8,085 nucleotides of DNA from the NCBI GenBank assembly GCA_947506075.1, contig CANNNN010000110.1, positions 1 through 8,085 of the forward strand, read 5' to 3'. The DNA comes from Methylococcaceae bacterium (GTDB lineage: Bacteria; Pseudomonadota; Gammaproteobacteria; Methylococcales; Methylomonadaceae). The first letter of the stretch is position 1. Each line of letters starts with the position of its first letter. Below, in pieces: positions 1-4,690 of this stretch. The notes beneath the pieces are model-generated. The model had not been told where the DNA came from and searched no databases. It saw only the letters and a list, made by a program, of their open reading frames with translations. A program made the translations under genes and the position numbers.

Positions 1-35
1 GCATCAGCTCGCACTGATTCAGTTGTAGCTGCCAT
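1..35 (-). CDS. 5' end of an unidentified gene (partial)
   Basis: An ATG at 35-33 on the minus strand opens a frame that stays open to the window edge and reads MAATTESVRAD. It is preceded by a strong Shine-Dalgarno sequence: GGAGG (plus-strand positions 41-45) lies 5 nt before the ATG. The RBS quality is the main evidence, since only 11 codons are visible. The product cannot be named from so short a stretch. It is transcribed divergently from the small membrane protein gene at 323, so the two share the intergenic region 36-322. Confidence 0.6.
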   Translation of the reverse strand, partial: MAATTESVRAD

Positions 36-150
36 TTCTACCTCCAAAATTTATCAAATCCCCGATTATTTATGACCAGGGGTTAAGGTTAGAACTCCAT
101 TTTCTCACTTGCAGATATATAAAAATACCAACGAATGACACCAAGTCAAT

Positions 151-181
151 TTAGTGAGCTGTCAGTCTACCAGCTCAATAA
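151..181. repeat. Inverted repeat / hairpin in divergent intergenic region
   Basis: TGAGCTG (155-161) pairs perfectly with CAGCTCA (171-177) across a 9-nt loop. After one G/A mismatch, TTA (151-153) pairs with TAA (179-181). No T-run follows on either strand, so it does not look like an intrinsic terminator. Its place between two divergent genes would suit an operator or a structured leader, which is inference. The rest of 36-322 is AT-rich with no gene that I can support. Confidence 0.45.
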
Positions 182-271
182 ACCTTGTCAAGTCAAAAAC
201 AGTCCACAAAAAAAATCCTTTCGCCTACGCCTTGTCTGATTAAATACCTCTACACATAAAATATTGATTCC

Positions 272-280
272 TGTTAGAAT
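272..280 (+). promoter_or_regulatory. Candidate extended -10 promoter for the small membrane protein gene
   Basis: TGTTAGAAT fits the extended -10 consensus TGnTATAAT with one mismatch. The predicted start of transcription near 287 would give a leader of about 36 nt before the ATG at 323. No good -35 box lies 16-18 bp upstream, which is common for extended -10 promoters. This is a sequence match only. Confidence 0.4.
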
Positions 281-322
281 TAAACCCAAACTTTCTTGCC
301 AATTTAATCCATCTTAAAATCT

Positions 323-769
323 ATGAAATCAATAAAGAAATACGCCTTTTTATTTTTTATCGTCGGCTTCACGGCCCTCATCATATTTCAAAGTAAGGTT
401 ATCATGCCTTTCGTGTACAAAGTCATTCAATCAGATTTATTTCTTATCGATAGCAATGACCAAGGAGGCCAGACTGCAATTACAACACCACTAACCGAAA
501 TTGCCTTTAATCACTGTAATAGCTACATTAAATCCCAGCTTGGACCCGACACAACTATCAGCTTCCCTAAAAAACCTCTCAACGCTTGGAGTCTAGGCAA
601 CTATCAATACGTAATTAATGCCGAAATCGACATTACCAACACTACAGCTAACACAACCACCAAAAAATACGTTTGCCGCATTAACTACAAGAACGGGGAC
701 AGCGACGAAGGCGCCCTTGATTTCGCTAACTGGTCCATTGAAGGCTTATCTGGCTTAGATCCCATTTAA
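323..769 (+). CDS. Small membrane-anchored protein of unknown function
   Basis: This 148-residue protein begins with a short basic stretch (MKSIKK) and a hydrophobic segment at about residues 7-22. That suggests a signal anchor with the rest of the protein outside the cytoplasm. There is no lipobox cysteine. The soluble part has two cysteines (65 and 118) that could form a disulfide, a Thr/Asn-rich strand at about 104-114, and the spacing C-x3-(I/V)-x3-L, then FP, then LG-x-Y-x-V, then Y-x-C-x-I. This resembles small secreted proteins of uncharacterised families, but I cannot assign a named family. The ATG at 323 has no clear Shine-Dalgarno sequence. An in-frame ATG at 404 has TAAGG 5 nt upstream, but starting there would remove the membrane segment, so I keep 323. 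It appears to be a single-gene unit with long non-coding flanks. Confidence 0.65.
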   Translation: MKSIKKYAFLFFIVGFTALIIFQSKVIMPFVYKVIQSDLFLIDSNDQGGQTAITTPLTEIAFNHCNSYIKSQLGPDTTISFPKKPLNAWSLGNYQYVINAEIDITNTTANTTTKKYVCRINYKNGDSDEGALDFANWSIEGLSGLDPI

Positions 770-878
770 ATACAAGCATTTTCATAATTTCATTTGTGCA
801 AAACAGCTAATAACTGCATTTTATACTGGAATCAGACCCTTACTGACGTACCTCTCTTAACATAACCACATAACGAAT

Positions 879-904
879 AAAAAAACACGACCTACTCGCG
901 TCGT
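879..904 (-). terminator. Possible weak intrinsic terminator on the minus strand
   Basis: Read on the minus strand, ACGAC (904-900) pairs with GTCGT (891-887) across an 8-nt loop. It is followed by one G and a run of seven T (885-879). The T-run is convincing but the 5-bp stem is short. No minus-strand protein gene lies upstream within the gap, so a real terminator would imply a small untranslated transcript or read-through from elsewhere. Confidence 0.25.
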
Positions 905-917
905 TAACAATACCTGC

Positions 918-946
918 ACTAAGCTTTATGCCACTTAAAGCTTAGT
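918..946. repeat. Perfect 11-bp inverted repeat with 7-nt loop
   Basis: ACTAAGCTTTA (918-928) is the exact reverse complement of TAAAGCTTAGT (936-946), and TGCCACT forms the loop. There is no T-run directly after either arm. It would fold as a stable hairpin in RNA of either sense, or could serve as a dyad operator. Function is unknown. Confidence 0.6.
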
Positions 947-1075
947 AGACGCAGCCTATGTAATCGTTCCTAACAAGCATTCATCCTGCGCACTGCTTTG
1001 CAATTACAAGTATCAGATTTTTTTCATCGGCAGCATTCAAAATCAAATCATTTAATCTTAAAACCCTAACAACCA

Positions 1076-1150
1076 AAACACATTCAATACGCCACGAAGT
1101 AGCAAGTCTCCGCGTCCTTCGTTATGATATTCATTGAATGTTTTTGTTTG
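1076..1150 (+). terminator. Nested inverted repeat with T-rich tail, terminator-like
   Basis: ACATTCAAT (1080-1088) pairs perfectly with ATTGAATGT (1133-1141). Inside it ACGAAG (1094-1099) pairs with CTTCGT (1117-1122). After one mismatch the A4 at 1075-1078 region can pair with the following T-run. The plus-strand continuation TTTTTGTTTG fits an intrinsic terminator tail. It sits just upstream of the likely dhaK promoter and could insulate dhaK from plus-strand transcription coming from the left. The minus-strand side is also T-rich, so it could act in both directions. The long inner loops weaken the terminator reading. Confidence 0.4.
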
Positions 1151-1152
1151 CC

Positions 1153-1158
1153 TATAAT
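1153..1158 (+). promoter_or_regulatory. Likely -10 box of the dhaK promoter
   Basis: The hexamer TATAAT matches the sigma-70 -10 consensus exactly. The -35 region is poor: TTCATT at 1130-1135 with a 17-bp spacer matches about half of TTGACA. Transcription from about 1165 would leave a leader of roughly 124 nt before the dhaK ATG, including the T7-G-T5 tract at 1196-1208. The right arm of the inverted repeat (1133-1141) overlaps the presumed -35 zone, so the dyad could also be a regulator site. Confidence 0.45.
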
Positions 1159-1276
1159 TAATAAATAAGTCCCACCTAATCAACTAAAGATATTGTTTTT
1201 TTGTTTTTGAACTACCTGCAGTTTTAGGTTGAACAGACTGAACGCACACGCTATCATCAAAATTACCGAACCCACC

Positions 1277-1280
1277 GGAG
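1277..1280 (+). promoter_or_regulatory. Ribosome binding site that decides the dhaK start
   Basis: GGAG lies 8 nt before the ATG at 1289. A TTG at 1229 would add 20 residues but has no Shine-Dalgarno sequence. The added residues also have no counterpart in DhaK proteins, which typically begin MKKLIN. Confidence 0.75.
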
Positions 1281-1288
1281 TCTTTGTA

Positions 1289-2278
1289 ATGAAAAAACTC
1301 ATCAATAGCACGGATAATCTATTAGCTGAAAGCCTCTCAGGCTTTGTGAAGGCCCATACCGATATTATTCAACTCAATGACCAGCCGCACTTTATCCAGC
1401 GCACAAAACCTACTGCGCCTGGAAAAGTTGCGCTAATTTCCGGCGGCGGCTCAGGACATGAACCATTACATACCGGTTTTGTTGGCTTCGGCATGCTAGA
1501 TGCCGCATGTCCGGGTCAGATATTCACTTCCCCTACCCCCGATCAAATGTTGGCTGCAGCGCAAGCTGTGGAAAATGGCGGAGGGATTTTATTCATCGTC
1601 AAGAACTATGCCGGTGACGTGATGAATTTCGAAATTTCCTCCGAAATGATAGATTATCCAAATGAAACCGTATTGGTCTGCGACGATGTTTCCTTCCCAA
1701 AATCCCATAGCACCGGACGACGCGGAGTTGCAGGCACCCTTATTGTGGAGAAAATCGTCGGCGCAGCTGCAGAATCAGGTTTAAATTTGGCAGCCTGCAA
1801 GTCATTGGGTGACCGGACCAACCTTGTCACTGCGTCGATGGGTGTTGCATTAAGCAGCTGCACAGTGCCCGCGCTGGGCAAGCCCACTTTCGACATTGGC
1901 GAAGACGAAATCGAAATGGGTGTCGGCATCCATGGCGAGCGTGGGCGGGAGCGTTTATCCATGCGCTCCGCCACTGAAATTGTCGACTATCTGACCAGCT
2001 TCATAGACCAAGACCTGAATCCACAAAAAGGTCAGACGGCGTTACTTCATATCAACGGCTTCGGAGCGACCCCTTTGATTGAGCTGCACCTAATTTATGA
2101 GCTCGCCTCCCGGTACTGGGAAAAACGCGGCATCAACATCTGCCGCTCCCTGATCGGCAATTACACCACCTCGCTGGACATGGCTGGTTGCTCGATTACC
2201 CTGAGCTTGCTTGACGAAGAAATGCTACGCCTGTGGGATGCGCCCGTCCATACTGCGGCCTTACGCTGGGGCTGTTAA
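1289..2278 (+). CDS. dhaK: Dihydroxyacetone kinase substrate-binding subunit DhaK
   Basis: This 329-residue cytoplasmic protein (DAK1 domain over nearly its full length) binds dihydroxyacetone, which is then phosphorylated to dihydroxyacetone phosphate. The family hallmarks are clear. MKKLIN opens the protein, GGGSGHEP at 52-59 includes His57 (equivalent to E. coli His56), and KNYAGD at 105-110 includes Asp110 (equivalent to Asp109). GVGIHGE at 211-217 includes His215, equivalent to E. coli His218, which holds the substrate as a hemiaminal. NYTTSLDMAG and LWDAPVHT near the C-terminus are also conserved. The length fits the common ~330-residue form; E. coli DhaK is longer by an insert after the active-site histidine. 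The start is set by GGAG at 1277. The unusual point is context: the partner dhaL lies on the opposite strand, and the stop codons overlap by 18 bp. No dhaM is seen, so ATP- or PEP-dependence cannot be read from this window. Confidence 0.95.
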   Translation: MKKLINSTDNLLAESLSGFVKAHTDIIQLNDQPHFIQRTKPTAPGKVALISGGGSGHEPLHTGFVGFGMLDAACPGQIFTSPTPDQMLAAAQAVENGGGILFIVKNYAGDVMNFEISSEMIDYPNETVLVCDDVSFPKSHSTGRRGVAGTLIVEKIVGAAAESGLNLAACKSLGDRTNLVTASMGVALSSCTVPALGKPTFDIGEDEIEMGVGIHGERGRERLSMRSATEIVDYLTSFIDQDLNPQKGQTALLHINGFGATPLIELHLIYELASRYWEKRGINICRSLIGNYTTSLDMAGCSITLSLLDEEMLRLWDAPVHTAALRWGC

Positions 2279-2932
2279 CTGTTCAGCCAGCACCGAAATC
2301 AATGCACAAATCATTAGCTGACTGGTTTTGGCGCCCGCGTCAATATGACCCCGGCTGCGCTCTTCCAAAAAAGAAGCACGGCCCTTGGTCGCCAGCATGT
2401 CCCGGGTTGACTCCATACCTGCTATAGCGGCTTGCTTAACATTGTTCAGGGCCTCAGCCAACGTAACCGAATCATTTGCATCCTGCTTCAAACTTGCCGC
2501 GACCGGAATCAGTACATCCAACATGGTTTTCTGTCCTGCGTCCGCCTTACCCCGCAGCTTTACCGCATCCACACCGCTGCTGAATATCTCGGCAAATACC
2601 CGTAAGTCCATAAGCCGATCACCTACACCTACGACAAGCCTTTCGCGTGCCGCCTTGCTCATTGCAACAAACAAGGTTCCATACAAAGAACCAGATGCGC
2701 CGCCCACCGCCGTCATCAGGGTCATACCGATTTTCTGCCAGGCCGCGATCCAATCAAGCTGGGCCAATTCATCACTTTGTACCATCAACGCTTTTATGCC
2801 GCGCTGTAAATTAATCACATGATCACCATCCCCGATAGCCTGATCCAGAGCCGTCACTTCTTCGGCGTTTGCATCGATTTCATCGGCTATTGCCCGAATC
2901 AAACGAGGTAATAATATAGGAACACATTGCAT
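2261..2932 (-). CDS. dhaL: Dihydroxyacetone kinase nucleotide-binding subunit DhaL
   Basis: This 223-residue all-helical DAK2-domain protein carries the nucleotide that donates phosphate to dihydroxyacetone bound on DhaK. LDQAIGDGDH places Asp30, Asp35 and Asp37 at the same numbers as the Mg-ADP ligands of E. coli DhaL. VGGASG (76-81) forms the nucleotide lid, and GRAS...ERS.GH.D.GA at 184-201 is the conserved C-terminal signature. E. coli DhaL has 210 residues, so the length is normal. The frame is open back to an ATG at 3028, which would add 32 residues. The ATG at 2932 has a strong GGAGGA 4-5 nt upstream and fits the family start, so I choose it. The gene runs against dhaK and shares 18 bp with its 3' end. 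All metal ligands are present, so it should be active. Whether it works with ATP directly or with an unlinked DhaM is unknown. Confidence 0.94.
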   Translation of the reverse strand: MQCVPILLPRLIRAIADEIDANAEEVTALDQAIGDGDHVINLQRGIKALMVQSDELAQLDWIAAWQKIGMTLMTAVGGASGSLYGTLFVAMSKAARERLVVGVGDRLMDLRVFAEIFSSGVDAVKLRGKADAGQKTMLDVLIPVAASLKQDANDSVTLAEALNNVKQAAIAGMESTRDMLATKGRASFLEERSRGHIDAGAKTSQLMICALISVLAEQLTAPA

Positions 2933-2936
2933 GACA

Positions 2937-2942
2937 TCCTCC
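2937..2942 (-). promoter_or_regulatory. Ribosome binding site that decides the dhaL start
   Basis: The minus strand reads GGAGGATGTC directly before the ATG at 2932, a near-perfect Shine-Dalgarno sequence with good spacing. The longer alternative start at 3028 has only a weak GAG about 9 nt upstream. Confidence 0.75.
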
Positions 2943-3043
2943 AATTCAAAAAGAATAAACAGGGAGTCTGGTTTAACACCCTTCTGATGAATCATACCCC
3001 AAGCCGCACATCCTAAGTTAGCGCGCATTTTCGATTACTCATT

Positions 3044-3049
3044 AATATA
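3044..3049 (-). promoter_or_regulatory. Candidate -10 box for dhaL
   Basis: The minus strand reads TATATT here, one mismatch from TATAAT. No convincing -35 box is found at 16-18 bp. The implied leader is about 105 nt. A TTGACA hexamer on the same strand near 3101-3106 lies too far upstream to pair with it. This is weak support. Confidence 0.25.
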
Positions 3050-3131
3050 GCTTGAAATAATCATCGACAAAAGCTATGGTTCGCCCGTACTTACTGCGCC
3101 TGTCAATTATCGCTAATTTTAGATAGCTGCT

Positions 3132-3140
3132 TGTTATATA
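3132..3140 (+). promoter_or_regulatory. Candidate extended -10 promoter for the IMPase-family gene
   Basis: TGTTATATA resembles an extended -10 element (TG, one base, then TATATA). Transcription from about 3147 would give a leader near 64 nt. No good -35 box is seen. The 278-bp gap 2933-3210 must hold the divergent promoters of both dhaL and this gene. Confidence 0.3.
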
Positions 3141-3210
3141 AAGCAACTCAGCCTAACGTTGAAAATCGAATACACGGACCACCCTCCCTTAAACTACAAG
3201 GTTAATTTAA

Positions 3211-3975
3211 ATGCCCATTTCGCTTGCTGTTCTTGAAAATGTGATCCGCGAAGCTGGATCGCTTGCCCTGACCCATTTTAAAGACCTGAAGAATTTAGAG
3301 GTAACCAAAAAAAGCCCCCGCGATTTGGTTACCGATGCCGACGTAGCAGTTGAAGCTTTTTTACAAGAAGCTCTCGCCAGACATTACCCGCAATTTGGTT
3401 TCTGGGGAGAAGAGAGCGGGAAAAGTGCAAACCAATCCAGTCGCTGGATCGTCGATCCTATCGATGGGACGCACTCCTTTTCCAGAGGCCAGTATTTCTG
3501 GGCCATTAGCGTTGCGCTGGAAATTGATCAGGAACTCGTCTTCGGCGCAGTTTATGCGCCAGCGCTGGATGATTATTATGCCGCCAAAAAGGGCATGGGA
3601 GCCTGGAAAAACGGCTCTCTAATTTCAGTATCCAATGAAAGCAACCTGGCTGACGCAATGATTGCAACCGGATTCGCCTGCTTACGCTCTTACTTAAAGG
3701 AAAACAACCTACAACGGTTCTGCAGGATTGCCGAGATAACCACGGGGCAGCGCCGTTTCGGATCGGCAGCGATCGATCTATGCCTGGTTGCGGATGGCCA
3801 GGTTGATGCATTTTGGGAACAAGAATTAAACCTTTATGACGTTGCTGCCGGAGCATTGATTGCCAGCGAAGCCGGCGCTACGGTTACCGACTTTCAGGGT
3901 AACAAAGGAATCTTTCCCAAACAAATACTGGCAACAAACGGCAAGATTCTTAACCAGATACTTTTGTTGATGTAA
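3211..3975 (+). CDS. Inositol monophosphatase-family (FIG superfamily) phosphatase
   Basis: This 254-residue protein has every metal and catalytic motif of the Mg-dependent IMPase/FBPase/histidinol-phosphatase superfamily. VTDAD (40-44) gives Asp44, GEES (66-69) gives the metal-binding Glu, and WIVDPIDGTHSF (79-90) gives Asp82 and Asp85. GSAAIDL (184-190) and LYDVAAGALIASEAGA (208-223, with Asp210) complete the site. It should remove phosphate from a small phosphorylated metabolite in the cytoplasm. The exact substrate is not readable: histidinol phosphate (HisN type), inositol phosphate (SuhB type), a nucleotide or a sugar phosphate are all possible. The residue before the last Asp is Tyr, where SuhB-type enzymes usually have Trp. 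Full length is normal for the family. The ATG at 3211 has a weak AAGG 9 nt upstream, and the N-terminus aligns with family starts. It diverges from dhaL, so a link to dihydroxyacetone phosphate metabolism is possible but unproven. Confidence 0.88.
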   Translation: MPISLAVLENVIREAGSLALTHFKDLKNLEVTKKSPRDLVTDADVAVEAFLQEALARHYPQFGFWGEESGKSANQSSRWIVDPIDGTHSFSRGQYFWAISVALEIDQELVFGAVYAPALDDYYAAKKGMGAWKNGSLISVSNESNLADAMIATGFACLRSYLKENNLQRFCRIAEITTGQRRFGSAAIDLCLVADGQVDAFWEQELNLYDVAAGALIASEAGATVTDFQGNKGIFPKQILATNGKILNQILLLM

Positions 3976-3989
3976 TACTTGGCGGTTAA

Positions 3990-4090
3990 CGAAAAGCACG
4001 AAAACTCAAAAAAGGTATTAAACTGTAGATCATCGCCCATAGGGTGGTGGATAAAGCAATGCAATATCTTGATTTATTATGTGCTTTTCG
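3990..4090. repeat. Perfect 10-bp inverted repeat flanking a 101-bp intergenic stretch, with inner hairpin
   Basis: CGAAAAGCAC (3990-3999) is the exact reverse complement of GTGCTTTTCG (4081-4090). Between them CATCGCCC (4031-4038) can pair with GGGTGGTG (4042-4049) across a 3-nt loop in plus-strand RNA, using two G-U pairs. No target-site duplication is visible at the ends, so a transposable element is not supported. It fills the gap between the convergent phosphatase and ubiC genes and could end transcripts from either side, but no T-run follows the hairpin directly. Confidence 0.4.
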
Positions 4091-4120
4091 CGGATCAACG
4101 ACGACTCCAGCTGTCCCCGC

Positions 4121-4684
4121 CTAAAAAATTTCCAAAACCCCCGGTAGAAAAAACTCACTGACCAGCATTTGCCGTTGTGCTATTGCATAGACCGTTCTCC
4201 TGCCCCATATCGACTGACTGATATGACCCTCAGCTTGCGCATGCTTAGTCCAGGTCGACGTGTCAATCAAGGCAACACCCATTTCTATGCGCTCCAGCTT
4301 GGGATAGGAAAAAATAACTTCGCCCAGAGGACGACTGCCCAGATGAGATAAGTTGCTTTTTGCCACTTTAATGGTGCCTGACGGAATGATAGTCCTGGCT
4401 AAAATCAGCGGCTTACCGTCAGCATGCAGTAAAACTTCACGGATTAGACTGTACTTATTTTCAGGTAAGCCCATCAATTTGCGCTCGGTTAAAAAGGGCA
4501 CAGTCCATTGTTGTAGCAAGATTTTAACGCCAATAGCATCGCCGTAACAATCTCGTAGCCGCTGGGTTAGCGATCCCGGCTCATAAGTCCAGGACTGGAC
4601 ATTTTCAGGCAGAGTATGACGGATGCCAGACCGGTTTTCCAGCCATGCGGGCTCCCGGTAAAATAAAAAACTCTTGCTTGCCAA
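4121..4684 (-). CDS. ubiC: Chorismate lyase UbiC
   Basis: UbiC splits chorismate into 4-hydroxybenzoate and pyruvate, the first committed step of the ubiquinone head group, in the cytoplasm. The 187-residue product has the family signatures. LIREVLL (80-86) carries Arg82 (equivalent to E. coli Arg76), ARTIIP (96-101) carries Arg97, and LGSRPLGEVIF (115-125) follows. WGRR (160-163) and SEFFLPG (176-182) come last, with Glu177 equivalent to E. coli Glu155. E. coli UbiC has 165 residues, and the extra length is mostly at the N-terminus and around residues 138-158. The start is a TTG 6 nt after the recG stop; no ATG or GTG occurs between that stop and the conserved core. GAGG inside the end of recG lies 11 nt before the TTG. 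The gene is in the same frame as recG and is probably translationally coupled to it. ubiA, a frequent partner, does not follow. Confidence 0.9.
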   Translation of the reverse strand: MASKSFLFYREPAWLENRSGIRHTLPENVQSWTYEPGSLTQRLRDCYGDAIGVKILLQQWTVPFLTERKLMGLPENKYSLIREVLLHADGKPLILARTIIPSGTIKVAKSNLSHLGSRPLGEVIFSYPKLERIEMGVALIDTSTWTKHAQAEGHISQSIWGRRTVYAIAQRQMLVSEFFLPGVLEIF

Positions 4685-4690
4685 CTTGGA

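Larger units (their letters stand above)
770..1288. other. Gene-free 519-bp region with inverted repeats and T-tracts
   Basis: No open frame here has a credible start and protein-like composition. The region holds a weak minus-strand terminator-like hairpin (879-904), a perfect 11-bp hairpin (918-946), a nested inverted repeat followed by T-rich sequence (1076-1150), a perfect TATAAT box (1153-1158), and a T7-G-T5 tract (1196-1208) in the presumed dhaK leader. Each of the main elements is listed separately. Confidence 0.6.

Noticed and set aside
1229..1288. TTG start giving DhaK 20 extra N-terminal residues
   Set aside because: It has no Shine-Dalgarno sequence and the added residues do not match DhaK, while the ATG at 1289 has GGAG 8 nt upstream and starts with the typical MKKLIN.
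1654..1974. 106-codon minus-strand frame inside dhaK
   Set aside because: It is antisense to strongly conserved DhaK coding sequence and has low-complexity, non-protein-like composition.
2385..2822. 145-codon plus-strand open frame antisense to dhaL
   Set aside because: It lies wholly inside dhaL on the other strand and its translation shows no recognisable domain.
2933..3028. Longer DhaL start adding 32 residues
   Set aside because: The ATG at 2932 has a near-perfect Shine-Dalgarno sequence and fits the family start; the extension has no family counterpart.
3990..4090. Transposable element (MITE) reading of the inverted repeat
   Set aside because: No target-site duplication is visible and only one copy can be seen here, so it is kept only as a repeat.
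3979..4161. 60-codon plus-strand frame after the phosphatase gene
   Set aside because: It uses a TTG start without a ribosome site, runs into the end of ubiC on the other strand, and has no protein-like features beyond the short repeat it crosses.
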